From Bacteroidota bacterium (lineage in GTDB: Bacteria; Bacteroidota; Bacteroidia; Chitinophagales; LD1): a stretch of DNA of 42,763 nt. The DNA lies in assembly GCA_026391075.1 (NCBI GenBank), contig JAPLES010000042.1:27143-69905 (forward strand), in the 5' to 3' direction. Under the pieces are notes generated by a model, which was not told the DNA's origin, did not search any database, and saw only the letters and a list, made by a program, of their open reading frames with translations. A program made the translations under genes and the position numbers. Shown here one piece after another: positions 1 through 8,931 of this stretch (positions are counted from its first letter, which is position 1; every line of letters begins with the position of its first letter).

Positions 1-75
1 GTTTACACTTTACATAAACCGGAACTTCATCTTCGAACTGAGCTTGGCTCTGAGATAAATTTATACAACTGCGTT

Positions 76-150
76 GATGATTACGCAGATAACAGCCATA
101 GATTTCAAAGATATAATCCTAAAATCAATGTATTTATCTGCGTAATCATC
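76..150. repeat. Long inverted repeat (17-bp arms), REP-like
   Basis: Bases 76-92 and 134-150 are perfect 17-bp reverse complements around a 41-nt spacer; the arm contains GATTACGCAGATAA. The element lies in the non-coding stretch before the dihydroorotase. It has no T-run directly after the right arm, so it is not a classic terminator. It resembles intergenic repeat elements common in Bacteroidota genomes. The rest of bases 1-165 shows no gene I can support. Confidence 0.7.
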
Positions 151-165
151 GCGAAGCGTAATTGA

Positions 166-206
166 TTTGTTTTATGCCGCTAATCCTATTTTTGAAATTA
201 CATTTG
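166..206 (+). promoter_or_regulatory. Putative promoter of the dihydroorotase gene
   Basis: Two matches to the Bacteroidota -7 box TAnnTTTG occur, TATTTTTG at 187-194 and TACATTTG at 199-206. A TTTG at 166-169 could be the -33 element for the first, with a slightly short 17-nt spacer. The second ends 13 nt before the ATG at 220. Which one is used cannot be decided here. Confidence 0.4.
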
Positions 207-219
207 TGCCAATAAAATT

Positions 220-1560
220 ATGAGCGATTATATTATCCGAAACGCCAGCGTTATCAATGAAGGAAAAATTTTAAGCTCCGATATTCTCATTCGTGGCAAA
301 CGCATTGAGCGTATTGATTCTTCTTTCGATGTGAAATTTAAAGTAGAAGAAATAGATGCCCATGGGCTTTACCTCATGCCAGGCATTATTGACGACCAGG
401 TTCATTTTCGCGAACCGGGACTTACACAAAAAGCAACTATTGAAACCGAAGCACGCGCGGGAATTGCCGGGGGAGTTACTTCGTTTATGGAAATGCCAAA
501 TACAAATCCTCCGGCCTGCACTATTAAATTACTAGAAGACAAATATTCCATTGCGGAGAAAAGCTCTCTTGCTAATTATTCGTTTTACATGGGCACTAAC
601 CATCACAACCTTGATGAGTTGATGAAAGTAGATAGAACAAAAATTTGCGGCATTAAAATCTTCATGGGTTCTTCTACAGGCGATATGCTGGTTGATGAAC
701 CCGAAGTTTTAGAAAGCGTTTTCAGAGAGCGGGCTGATATTCTTATTGCCACACATTGCGAAGATGACCGGCTGGTAAAAGAGCGCACAGAAATCTATAA
801 ACAGAAATACGGAGAGAATATTCCTTTTGAATGTCATGCTGAAATTCGAAACGAAACAGTTTGCTTGAATTCATCTAGCTATGCGGTAGAACTAGCTAAG
901 AAATTTAATTCTCGTCTGCATGTGTTTCATCTTTCAACTGCAGATGAACTCAAACTTTTCAGAAACGATATTCCGTTGAAAGAAAAAAGAATCACCAGCG
1001 AAATTTGTGTGCATCATCTTTGGTTTGATAAAAATGATTACGCCAGACTCGGGAGTAAAATAAAATGCAACCCCGCTATAAAAGACGCACATCACAAAAA
1101 AGAATTATTTGCCGCCATGCTGGACGACCGCCTCGATGTAATTGCCACCGACCATGCACCGCATACTATCGAAGAAAAAAACAATTCCTATCTCAAAGCA
1201 CCTTCGGGTTTGCCGCTCATTCAACATTCGTTGAATGCGATGTTGCAATTCTACCACGATAAGAAGATTTCTTTAGAAAGGATAGTGGAGAAGATGTGTC
1301 ATGCTCCTGCTATTTGTTTCGAAGTAAAAGACCGTGGCTACATTCGGGAAGGTTACTTTGCAGATTTGGTTTTGTTTGACACCACAACCAACTGGAAAGT
1401 TGATGCCTCAAACATTCTTTACAAATGCGCATGGAGCCCGTTTGATGGTTACGAGTTTAAAGGAAAAGTTTCTAAAACTTTTGTCAATGGCAATCTGGTT
1501 TACAACAACGGTGTGTTTGACGAAAACGTAAAGGGCGAGCGGTTGTTATTTAATCGCTAA
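220..1560 (+). CDS. pyrC: Dihydroorotase (PyrC-type amidohydrolase)
   Basis: This is a 446-residue cyclic amidohydrolase that should interconvert carbamoyl-aspartate and dihydroorotate in pyrimidine synthesis, in the cytosol. Metal-site motifs are visible: DDQVHFREPG near residues 58-67, the carbamylated-lysine segment GIKIFMGSSTG, ATHCEDD, the HVFHLSTADE segment and ATDHAPHT. The usual HxH begins with Gln here (QVH); from memory this is common in Bacteroidota members, so I do not read it as inactivation. The length fits the family. The next gene starts 9 nt after the stop, so the two are probably cotranscribed. Allantoinase is the main alternative, but no purine-degradation genes are nearby. 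Confidence 0.88.
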   Translation: MSDYIIRNASVINEGKILSSDILIRGKRIERIDSSFDVKFKVEEIDAHGLYLMPGIIDDQVHFREPGLTQKATIETEARAGIAGGVTSFMEMPNTNPPACTIKLLEDKYSIAEKSSLANYSFYMGTNHHNLDELMKVDRTKICGIKIFMGSSTGDMLVDEPEVLESVFRERADILIATHCEDDRLVKERTEIYKQKYGENIPFECHAEIRNETVCLNSSSYAVELAKKFNSRLHVFHLSTADELKLFRNDIPLKEKRITSEICVHHLWFDKNDYARLGSKIKCNPAIKDAHHKKELFAAMLDDRLDVIATDHAPHTIEEKNNSYLKAPSGLPLIQHSLNAMLQFYHDKKISLERIVEKMCHAPAICFEVKDRGYIREGYFADLVLFDTTTNWKVDASNILYKCAWSPFDGYEFKGKVSKTFVNGNLVYNNGVFDENVKGERLLFNR

Positions 1561-1569
1561 ACACAGCGC

Positions 1570-2760
1570 ATGAAAATTCTTTTGCTCGAAACATTCTTTA
1601 CCGGGTCTCACAAAAAATGGGCAGAAGAATTTCAGCGATTCAGCAAACACGAAATTCTTATTTTTCCTATGAGTGGTTATCACTGGAAATGGCGAATGCA
1701 CATAGGTGGTGTAGAGTTTTCAGAAAGAACCAGGCAGCAAGAAACTGTTTATAGAGCAAAAGAAAACAACAACGCAAACGATTCCCCACCTTTTATTCAG
1801 TTTAAAGAGGGAATAGCAAAGCCCGATTTGATTCTGGCTACTGATATGCTCGACCTCAATCTCTTTCTTTCGCTCACTAGAACCTGGTCACACAATATTC
1901 ATACGGCTATTTACTTTCACGAAAATCAATTGAACTATCCGTGGAGTCCTACTGATAAGGATGTAAAACTTCAGCGCGATAATCATTATGCGTTTATCAA
2001 TTACACTTCTGCATTAACTGCCAACAAAGTGTTTTTCAATTCACAATATCATCACGATGCTTTTCTTGACGAGCTACCTAAATTCTTAAAAGCATTTCCC
2101 GATTACAATAATTTAGAAACGGTTGAAACCATTCAAAACAAATCTTCTGTTCTTCCGCTTGCGCTTGACTTAAAAAAGTTCGATGAATTCAAACCTTCAG
2201 AAATTGTAAAGCCGAACCGCGCGGTTATTCTTTGGAATCATCGTTGGGAATACGATAAAAATCCGGAACGTTTCTTCAATGCTTTGTTTGAAATAGACGA
2301 ACGCGGAATTGATTTCAAACTAATTGTGATGGGAGAGGAGTATGAAAAACATCCGTCAATCTTTGACAAGGCAAAGGAAAAACTTGCCGATAAAATTCTG
2401 CATTGGGGCTATGTGGAAACCTTTGATGAATATTGTAAGTGGCTATGGATAGCAGATATGTTGCCTGTAACATCTGCACAAGATTTTTTTGGTGGAAGTG
2501 TGGTGGAAGCTATGTATTGTAACGTTGTTCCTTTTCTGCCTAAACGCTTAGCTTATCCTGAACATATTCCCGCGCAGTTTCATTCTACTTTTTTTTATGA
2601 CGAAGAGGATTTTGTCAATAAAATTCAGCGCAGAATTATGGATGTAAAATATTTGCGTGTAATGGATACTCAACAATACGCTCGCAAATACGATTGGGGG
2701 AATTTGATTTCCGATTATGATGAAGCAATGGAAGGTGCTGTGAAGCGGATTGCAAATTGA
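1570..2760 (+). CDS. DUF3524 glycosyltransferase (tRNA-queuosine mannosyltransferase-like)
   Basis: This 396-residue protein starts with a DUF3524 (QTMAN N-terminal) signature: LLLETFFTGSHKKWAEEF, then GYHWKWRMH and YFHENQLNYPW. A GT-B/GT4-like second half follows, with ILWNHRWEYDKNPERFF and a nucleotide-sugar site region around FFGGSVVEAMYC. Vertebrate relatives (GTDC1/QTMAN) transfer mannose from GDP-mannose to queuosine in tRNA-Asp. The family assignment is firm. The tRNA substrate in this bacterium is inference, because no queuosine genes are in the window. It lies 9 nt downstream of the dihydroorotase, with no visible functional link. Confidence 0.8.
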   Translation: MKILLLETFFTGSHKKWAEEFQRFSKHEILIFPMSGYHWKWRMHIGGVEFSERTRQQETVYRAKENNNANDSPPFIQFKEGIAKPDLILATDMLDLNLFLSLTRTWSHNIHTAIYFHENQLNYPWSPTDKDVKLQRDNHYAFINYTSALTANKVFFNSQYHHDAFLDELPKFLKAFPDYNNLETVETIQNKSSVLPLALDLKKFDEFKPSEIVKPNRAVILWNHRWEYDKNPERFFNALFEIDERGIDFKLIVMGEEYEKHPSIFDKAKEKLADKILHWGYVETFDEYCKWLWIADMLPVTSAQDFFGGSVVEAMYCNVVPFLPKRLAYPEHIPAQFHSTFFYDEEDFVNKIQRRIMDVKYLRVMDTQQYARKYDWGNLISDYDEAMEGAVKRIAN

Positions 2761-2837
2761 ATTAGACCTACCATCTGAAGGATTGTTGCGGCAAGTGGTA
2801 TTCAGCTAACCAAACTGCTTTCCTAAATTGTATTAAC

Positions 2838-4499
2838 TCATTTCCTAAAAATTCCTTGAATCACTTTTCCTGTGCAGCCGCTTGGTTCCTGAATGTGCAA
2901 AAGTGCCGCAAGTGTAGGAGCAATGTCGGTCATGTGTACATCAGCATGGTCTTCGGCATGTTTAATATTCCACCCCATCCACACCAACGGTATATGCGTG
3001 TCGTAAGGATAGATAGTGCCGTGTGTGGTTCCCTTCTTCATTTGCTCAAACCAACCGGGCTCCAGCAGTAAATACAAATCGCCCGAACGCTCAGGATAAT
3101 AACCATTCGCAATTGCCTGTTTCATATCTGCATCCATCAATTCGTTCGACAGGTTTTCCATGTCCAATACTTTTGCAACACCATCAAACTGCATCGAGAA
3201 ATTTTTGATAAACGCTTTCAATTCTGCGCGATTGATATTTTTCTTAGCAATGCGTTCGTTGTCTAAATACATCTGCATGTTTTCGAAACCAAGAATTAAA
3301 CTGTCAGCCGAAAACTTTGTTTTGATAGCTGCTTCCAACAATGAATCAATATGGTCTAAAGGAAAAACACCTGCAGGCATTTTATTCTTCTTCATAAAAT
3401 CTGGAATATGCGCAGCACCGTGATCGGCAGTTAAGAAGAGCAGGTAATTTCCTTTGCCTACGCGTGTGTCAAGAAAAGTAAAAAACTTCTCAAGGTCCTT
3501 ATCTAAACGCAAATAGCAATCTTCCACTTCAATACTATTGGGTCCGAATTTATGACCCACAATATCCGTAGATGAAAGACTTACCGCTAAAAAATCGGTT
3601 ACGTCTTTAGTTCCTAAGTTTTCATTGCTGATAGCCGCTTTTGCAAAATCAAGTGTAAGCGTATTTCCGAAAGGTGTGTAAGGAAGAATTTTTGAAGTAG
3701 GTTTAGTCAAGGTGTCAACGCGATGAATAAAAACGGGTGACTTCTCTTTATCTAAAACATCTTCATACACTTGAAAATCTTCTTCGCTTTCGGTATAAGC
3801 ACTTATAGGGGAAAGCAGAGGCGACCAGGCTTTTGCCAATAAACTATCGGCATATTTTTTTGTGTTGTATTGAAATACCCAAGGTGGAAGTTGATTCATG
3901 TAATAAGAACTGGTTACCCAATTGCCCGAACTGCCATCATAAAAATAAGCAGCATCCGCTTTGTGTCCCGCAGGCAAAACTGAGCTTCTGTCTTTTAACG
4001 CAATACCAATTGTTTTGGCTTTAAAGTTTGTAGCAAGTTTCAATTCGTCAGTAATAGTTGTAGTCAACAAATTACGTGGAGAAACTTTTCCGGTTATAAA
4101 ACTTGTACTGCCAACGGTGTTATAACGGTTATCTCGAACACAATAAACCGCGGAATCTTCGGTGTATGAATACCAATCATTTCCTGTTATGCCATTAACT
4201 GTAGGAACGGTTCCAGTGTAAATGCAACTATGTCCACATGCAGTATAAGAAGGAGAGTAGTTGATGTGCGTGTTCTCACAACTGTAACCGTCTTTAAGTA
4301 ATCGTTTGAATCCATCTGCTGAATATTTTTCAGAGTAACGATAAAGATAATCCCAACGCATTTGGTCAACTACAATTCCAATAACCAATTTTGGTTTTGA
4401 TGGAGAGGTAGGAGTTGTCGTTGTTTTATTTTGTGCAGTGGCAACAATTGTATTTATGCAAATAGCTGAGAGAAATAAAATTTTAGAAAGAAGTTTCAT
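2838..4499 (-). CDS. pafA: PafA-like secreted alkaline phosphatase
   Basis: This alkaline-phosphatase-superfamily phosphomonoesterase has about 553 residues and a signal peptide ending near ATAQ. It resembles the Ca-independent, Zn-dependent PafA of flavobacteria. Visible motifs are VVDQMRWDYL (metal site), SYTACGHS with the nucleophile Thr, GNDWYS with the active-site Asn, and LKDRS with the Lys-x-Arg pair that defines PafA. LTADHGAAH and GTTHGTIYPYDTHIPL supply further metal ligands. The ATG at 4499 is preferred over a TTG two codons upstream. It should release phosphate from organic phosphates in the periplasm or outside the cell. It points away from the collagen-like gene, with a 207-bp gap between them. 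The 3' flank (2761-2837) shows no clear terminator. Confidence 0.88.
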   Translation of the reverse strand: MKLLSKILFLSAICINTIVATAQNKTTTTPTSPSKPKLVIGIVVDQMRWDYLYRYSEKYSADGFKRLLKDGYSCENTHINYSPSYTACGHSCIYTGTVPTVNGITGNDWYSYTEDSAVYCVRDNRYNTVGSTSFITGKVSPRNLLTTTITDELKLATNFKAKTIGIALKDRSSVLPAGHKADAAYFYDGSSGNWVTSSYYMNQLPPWVFQYNTKKYADSLLAKAWSPLLSPISAYTESEEDFQVYEDVLDKEKSPVFIHRVDTLTKPTSKILPYTPFGNTLTLDFAKAAISNENLGTKDVTDFLAVSLSSTDIVGHKFGPNSIEVEDCYLRLDKDLEKFFTFLDTRVGKGNYLLFLTADHGAAHIPDFMKKNKMPAGVFPLDHIDSLLEAAIKTKFSADSLILGFENMQMYLDNERIAKKNINRAELKAFIKNFSMQFDGVAKVLDMENLSNELMDADMKQAIANGYYPERSGDLYLLLEPGWFEQMKKGTTHGTIYPYDTHIPLVWMGWNIKHAEDHADVHMTDIAPTLAALLHIQEPSGCTGKVIQGIFRK

Positions 4500-4706
4500 G
4501 TTCAAAATTTTGTAGCGGCAATAATAATCGAAATAGAAAGCGCGAATCTTTTTTATGTATTAAAATATTATGAACGCACAGAGTGCAACCATGTATTTGT
4601 TTCCATCAACTTATAAGTAGCAAAGTGTTTTTGCAGCAATAAAAGTTTAAACTAAATTCACCACGTTATCACACACTACTTTGTTCAGTAATTTAATGCA
4701 TCATCT

Positions 4707-6488
4707 ATGAAGAAAATTTCCACCCTCTTAATTTTAATTGTTGTGTTATGCTTTAAAGCAAAAGTAAGTGCACAAAATAACGTAGGTATCGGCATCACTA
4801 ATCCCGATGCCAGTTCCATTCTTCATTTGGAATCTACTTCAAAAGGATTTATAGCACCGCGTATGACAACCGCACAACGCATAGCTATTGCTGCTCCTGC
4901 TAACGGTTTGTTGGTCTACGATATTACTTTGGAGTGCCTTTGTTATTTCACTAACACTAACGGATGGACTTCGCTTTGCCAGGCAACAGGACCAACCGGA
5001 AACACAGGTGCGGCAGGAGCACAAGGACCTACAGGATTACAAGGAGCTACTGGAGCAGCCGGTGCTAATGGCTTGAATGGAACTAACGGCACCAATGGCA
5101 CCAACGGAACTAACGGAACGAATGGTATAAATGGAGCAACAGGCACACCAGGAACTAATGGCACTAATGGATTACCAGGTACGAACGGAACCAATGGAAC
5201 AAATGGTACTAACGGTCTTCCTGGTACAAATGGAACTAACGGCACAAATGGACTTCCAGGTGTTACTGGTGATACCGGTGCTACTGGCATACAAGGTGTT
5301 CAAGGAACCACTGGTGCTGTTGGCGCAACAGGTGTTCAGGGAATTCAAGGAGTAACCGGAATTACAGGCGCGCAAGGTATAACTGGTGCACAGGGCATTC
5401 AGGGTATTACAGGCGATACAGGTGCAACGGGTTTACAAGGTGTTCAAGGGATTACGGGTGCTGTTGGTGCAACAGGAGTGCAGGGAATTCAAGGAATAAC
5501 CGGAACTACAGGCGCGCAAGGAGCAACTGGTTCAACAGGACTGCAGGGCATTCAGGGAATTACAGGTAATACAGGCGCACAAGGCATACAGGGTGTAACA
5601 GGAGTTACAGGTATTCAAGGGGTAACTGGTGTAGTGGGTGTAACGGGAATACAAGGAGTAACCGGGGTTACAGGTGCACAAGGTATAACAGGAACAACCG
5701 GCATTCAGGGATTGACAGGTGCTACTGGGGTTACCGGGGCACAAGGAATGACCGGAGTTACAGGAACAACAGGTGTAACAGGAGTAACAGGACCAAACTG
5801 GACCATTACCAATTTCGAGTTTAATAATGCAGGTACATTAAACATAACTACCACTGCACCGCAAAATTTAAATACAACGATTGGCGCATGGCTCACCAAA
5901 GGCAATACAGGTATTACAAACCCGGCAGTGCCTGTGACATATGGCACCTCAACTATTGGTGCGGTTGAAAACTGGATAGGAACTACTGATGCTAAAGATT
6001 TTACCATTGGCACTAATCAGGTGGAAAGAATGCGGGTGAAGCAAACCAATGGTTATGTAGGTATTGGAACGGCTTCTCCAAGTCTTCCCCTTGAGGTGAA
6101 CAGTGGTCCTTTGTCTAATGCGATATGGGGGCATAGTTCTAACGTAGGTGCTTATGTAGGATACGAAGTAAATATTACACTCGGCACGCCTGTGCAGACC
6201 CTCCAAGGTGCAGGAATTTATTCTACCAATCCTGCTGCAGGTTATGCGAGTATCTACGGCCAATCGACAGGTGCGGCAACAGTAGCGGCATTGATTGATT
6301 ACTCAACGGTATGGATGGCAAACTATGCGTATGTAGATAATAATTCAGGTGTGTTTAATCCTTCTACTTCTTACAATCAATTAAATGTAACCAGTACCAC
6401 CTTAGCTGGAATCAACGTGGCTCTTCGCGCGCTGGCGGAAGATTTGATGCAGGTGCTGCAGGTAATGCCGAAGATGCCAATGGTGTAA
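4707..6488 (+). CDS. Collagen-like repeat surface protein, N-terminal part (frameshifted)
   Basis: The frame encodes 593 residues. A signal peptide ends near VSAQ and is followed by [19 protein letters not shown], a head motif common in Bacteroidota surface proteins. About 90 Gly-X-Y triplets follow from roughly residue 94, first GTN-rich (GTNGTNGTNG) and then GITGVQGATG-like. A non-repetitive domain begins at [11 protein letters not shown]. The last 25 or so codons look out of frame: another frame reads [18 protein letters not shown] straight into the ORF at 6488. The shift lies within 6359-6488, most likely near 6410-6425, and fits loss of one base (or 3n+1). The protein is probably an extracellular fibre or adhesin, but the function is unproven. 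Confidence 0.75.
   Translation: MKKISTLLILIVVLCFKAKVSAQNNVGIGITNPDASSILHLESTSKGFIAPRMTTAQRIAIAAPANGLLVYDITLECLCYFTNTNGWTSLCQATGPTGNTGAAGAQGPTGLQGATGAAGANGLNGTNGTNGTNGTNGTNGINGATGTPGTNGTNGLPGTNGTNGTNGTNGLPGTNGTNGTNGLPGVTGDTGATGIQGVQGTTGAVGATGVQGIQGVTGITGAQGITGAQGIQGITGDTGATGLQGVQGITGAVGATGVQGIQGITGTTGAQGATGSTGLQGIQGITGNTGAQGIQGVTGVTGIQGVTGVVGVTGIQGVTGVTGAQGITGTTGIQGLTGATGVTGAQGMTGVTGTTGVTGVTGPNWTITNFEFNNAGTLNITTTAPQNLNTTIGAWLTKGNTGITNPAVPVTYGTSTIGAVENWIGTTDAKDFTIGTNQVERMRVKQTNGYVGIGTASPSLPLEVNSGPLSNAIWGHSSNVGAYVGYEVNITLGTPVQTLQGAGIYSTNPAAGYASIYGQSTGAATVAALIDYSTVWMANYAYVDNNSGVFNPSTSYNQLNVTSTTLAGINVALRALAEDLMQVLQVMPKMPMV
4986..5796 (+). repeat. Collagen-like Gly-X-Y coding repeat tract
   Basis: About 810 bp of imperfect 9-nt and longer repeats encode uninterrupted Gly-X-Y triplets. 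The first third repeats a GGN-ACN-AAY unit (Gly-Thr-Asn). The remainder uses longer modules of the GIQGITGATG type, repeated with synonymous changes. Other frames stay open across this tract (a VPLVPFVP-type antisense ORF, for example) because of the repeat composition, and they are not genes. Such tracts can vary in copy number and are prone to assembly collapse. Confidence 0.85.
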
Positions 6489-7246
6489 TGGCTTTTGCTA
6501 CAGGGCCAGGAACGGGTGCTGACCCAGCGGGTGGTTATACAACTTCTTTCAACGTTACTGCAGGAGGATATTTCCAAGGCAATGCGCAATGGGCTTATGT
6601 GGCTATGAACGGAGCAACCAACAGAAAGATTATAGGCACAGGTTCGGTAAGTGAAATTATTTCAACTGAAAATCATGGTCGCATTACACTCACTGCGCCT
6701 GAATCGCCCGAGTATTGGTATACCGATTACGGCACTGTGAAACTTACCAATGGTTTTGCACATGTTGATTTAGATCCGATACTCACTGACATTATTTTTG
6801 TGAATACCGAAAACCCGCTGCGTGTTTTTTGCACTCCAACAGATATGGATGAGTTCAATGGAGTAGTAGTGAAAAACAGAAACGAGAAAGGTTTTGATTT
6901 GGTAGAACTAAATGGGGGCAAACACAGCGGCACTTTAGATTACGAATTGATTGCAAAACCTAAAACCAATTATGGTGAAGGAAGATTTCCTCAAGCACCA
7001 GGACCTGCAGCTATAAAAGCCGACAAAGAACCTGCTGCTGCGAAAGCAGCTAATCAAGTTACCGGCAAATCAATTTTCCATTGGGCAAATGACTGGGATG
7101 TTTACCACTACAATCCAGAAGAGCTCACTGGCATTGGCGATGTGGTTATTGGCGGTCCTCACATGGGTCAGGTGAAATTGGCCGATGGAAAATATGGAAA
7201 CAGTATTCCTGCCGATAGAAGAAAATTAGAAGGAGAGAAGCATTAA
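6488..7246 (+). CDS. C-terminal part of the collagen-like protein
   Basis: The 252 residues start at an ATG overlapping the stop of the upstream frame (TAATG). The frame is coding before this ATG, since [19 protein letters not shown] runs directly into MAFATGPG. It is therefore most likely the continuation of the 4707 gene after a frameshift, not an independent gene. It has a beta-rich body (GRITLTAPESPEYWYTDYGTVKL), then an Ala/Pro/Lys-rich linker and a short tail. No chaperone-of-endosialidase domain is seen. The stop codon overlaps that of the convergent GH3 gene by 2 bp. Translational coupling through TAATG is a less likely alternative. Confidence 0.7.
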   Translation: MAFATGPGTGADPAGGYTTSFNVTAGGYFQGNAQWAYVAMNGATNRKIIGTGSVSEIISTENHGRITLTAPESPEYWYTDYGTVKLTNGFAHVDLDPILTDIIFVNTENPLRVFCTPTDMDEFNGVVVKNRNEKGFDLVELNGGKHSGTLDYELIAKPKTNYGEGRFPQAPGPAAIKADKEPAAAKAANQVTGKSIFHWANDWDVYHYNPEELTGIGDVVIGGPHMGQVKLADGKYGNSIPADRRKLEGEKH

Positions 7247-8742
7247 TCTACTTTATATCTGCTCAGCTCATCGGCAATCTTTCTATCATTGGTCAAACGC
7301 GGCACTTTGTTTTGTCCGCCTAATTTGCCTTGACCTTTCATGTATTCAATAAAACTTCCTTTTTGCAAAGAAGTAATTTTGAGTTGCTGAAGAATATTTC
7401 CTGTACGTAAATCCTTGTAGTAAGAATTTTTTTGCTGAAGAATTAAATCAATGTGCTGCGCAAAGTCTGCCATACTTCGTGGCTCCTTATTAAACTCCAC
7501 CAACCATTCGTGATAGGGTAAGCCTTCAACTGGATTTACCTGCGGTGCCACAGTAAATTCAGATACACCAACCTGCATTTCGCGCATGGCATTCATCATA
7601 GCCAATTCCACTTCCTCGGCTATTACATGCTCTCCAAAAGCAGAAATAAAATGTTTTACTCTTCCTGTCACTACAATGCGATAGGGATTTTTAGAAACAA
7701 ATTTCACCGTGTCGCCAATGCTGTATCCCCATAAGCCTGCGTTGGTGTTTAGAATGAGTGCATAGTTTACATTCAGTTCAACCTCTTCGAGCCAAATGCG
7801 TTTCGGGTTGTCAGAAAATGCATCTTCTGCTTTTACAAACTCGAAAAAAATTCCTCCGTTTACATTCAGCAAAAGACCTTCGGTATGCTGTTTATCTTGA
7901 TAAGCAATAAACCCTTCACTGGCCGGGTAAGTTTCTACCGAATCAATTTTGAAACCAACCAACGATTCAATCTTTCGTCTATACGGTTCATAGTTTACAC
8001 CGCCATAAGCAAATACCTGAAACTGTGGAAAAATGTCTTTGATAAACTCTTTACCCGTTAGTTCTCTCAGCTTTTCAAAATACATCACCACCCAGGGTGG
8101 AATGCCGCTGATTAAACTCATTTTTTCATTTACTGTTTCGCGCGCAATCGCATCTACCTTTTCTTCCCAATCATCTATGCAATTGGTTTCGTAAGAAGGC
8201 ATCCGGTTTTTACGAGCATAAAATGGAACATGATGATGCACAATGCCGCTCAACCTACCCGAAGGAATTTTACCATGCATATCTAGTTCTGGAGAACCTT
8301 GCAGAAAAATCATTTTATGGTCAAAGAAATCTGCCTTGCCAGTTTCATGAACATAAAGCATCAAAGAGTTTCGCGCTGCGCGAATCATTTCGTTAATCTG
8401 TTCCTGAGTTACTGGAATATATTTTGTGCCTGAAGTAGTGCCCGATGATTTGCAGAAGTAAAGTGGCTTGCCTTTCCATAGCACATTCTCTTTTCCATCG
8501 GCAATTAGTTCAATATAATCTTTCAATTGCTCATAATCGCGAACACTTACCGAGGTTTTAAAGTCCTCGTAAGTTTTAATGGAAGCGAAATTGTGCGCCT
8601 TCCCGAAATCGGTTTCACTGGCAGAGCTAACGAGTTGCAGCAGCAACTTAAGCTGAATAGCCAACGCGTTGTTTTGTTCCCAATAAATAGTAGGAGCAAT
8701 TACTCCCGCTGCTAGTTTAGCAATACCCGATTTAAGACCCAT
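7243..8742 (-). CDS. GH3-family (acyl-adenylating) protein
   Basis: This 499-residue protein belongs to the GH3 auxin-responsive-promoter family, related to adenylate-forming acyl-amino-acid synthetases. Visible motifs are FCKSSGTTSGTKYIPVT (the phosphate-binding loop near residues 93-109), VFAYGGVNYEPYRR, ETYPASEGFIAYQD and NTNAGLWGYSIGDTVKFVS (the adenylate site). Plant members conjugate amino acids to hormones. The substrate of bacterial members is mostly unknown, so none is assigned. The length fits the family. It converges with the collagen-like gene at overlapping stop codons. Confidence 0.85.
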   Translation of the reverse strand: MGLKSGIAKLAAGVIAPTIYWEQNNALAIQLKLLLQLVSSASETDFGKAHNFASIKTYEDFKTSVSVRDYEQLKDYIELIADGKENVLWKGKPLYFCKSSGTTSGTKYIPVTQEQINEMIRAARNSLMLYVHETGKADFFDHKMIFLQGSPELDMHGKIPSGRLSGIVHHHVPFYARKNRMPSYETNCIDDWEEKVDAIARETVNEKMSLISGIPPWVVMYFEKLRELTGKEFIKDIFPQFQVFAYGGVNYEPYRRKIESLVGFKIDSVETYPASEGFIAYQDKQHTEGLLLNVNGGIFFEFVKAEDAFSDNPKRIWLEEVELNVNYALILNTNAGLWGYSIGDTVKFVSKNPYRIVVTGRVKHFISAFGEHVIAEEVELAMMNAMREMQVGVSEFTVAPQVNPVEGLPYHEWLVEFNKEPRSMADFAQHIDLILQQKNSYYKDLRTGNILQQLKITSLQKGSFIEYMKGQGKLGGQNKVPRLTNDRKIADELSRYKVD

Positions 8743-8761
8743 TAAACGAATTACATAAAAA

Positions 8762-8792
8762 AAACCGCAAGTGTTTAGAACGCTTGCGGTTT
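8762..8792 (-). terminator. Intrinsic terminator of the small-protein operon
   Basis: A 10-bp perfect stem pairs AAACCGCAAG (8762-8771) with CTTGCGGTTT (8783-8792). Read on the minus strand it is followed by a run of eight T. It lies 50 bp past the stop of the 19-residue ORF and just before the GH3 start codon, so it separates the two minus-strand units. Confidence 0.85.
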
Positions 8793-8842
8793 AAATTTTA
8801 GAGAGAAGGTAGAAAACAGCCAATTAGCTGTTTAAGAATAGG

Positions 8843-8902
8843 TTACTTAACATTACCTATTACAATCTGTCCGTTTTCGATTTTTACGTTAATTGCTGGC
8901 AT
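8843..8902 (-). CDS. Possible 19-residue microprotein
   Basis: This short ORF encodes MPAINVKIENGQIVIGNVK. It lies 29 nt downstream of the 79-residue gene on the same strand, and a strong terminator follows 50 bp later, so it sits inside a transcribed unit. Alternating hydrophobic residues around an Asn-Gly turn suggest a beta-hairpin. Its PAINV repeats the PAINV near the end of the upstream protein, with different codons. There is no clear ribosome binding site, which is normal in this phylum. I do not recognise a family. A chance ORF in the 3' UTR is possible. Confidence 0.4.
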   Translation of the reverse strand: MPAINVKIENGQIVIGNVK

Positions 8903-8931
8903 AATTTGTTGATTTAGTAAAATGATTAAAA

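Noticed and set aside
220-1560. Inactive dihydroorotase paralogue because the first metal His is Gln
   Set aside because: The other metal-site motifs are intact, and the QVHFREPG form is, from memory, usual in Bacteroidota PyrC proteins.
4943-5375. Antisense open frames across the collagen repeat, including a VPLVPFVP-rich one
   Set aside because: They arise from the repeat composition (GGN-ACN-AAY) and have no start context or domain. The sense frame has a signal peptide and a known repeat type.
6486-6490. Programmed frameshift in the collagen-like gene
   Set aside because: No slippery heptamer or following structure is evident near the shift. Kept only as a possibility within the frameshift finding.
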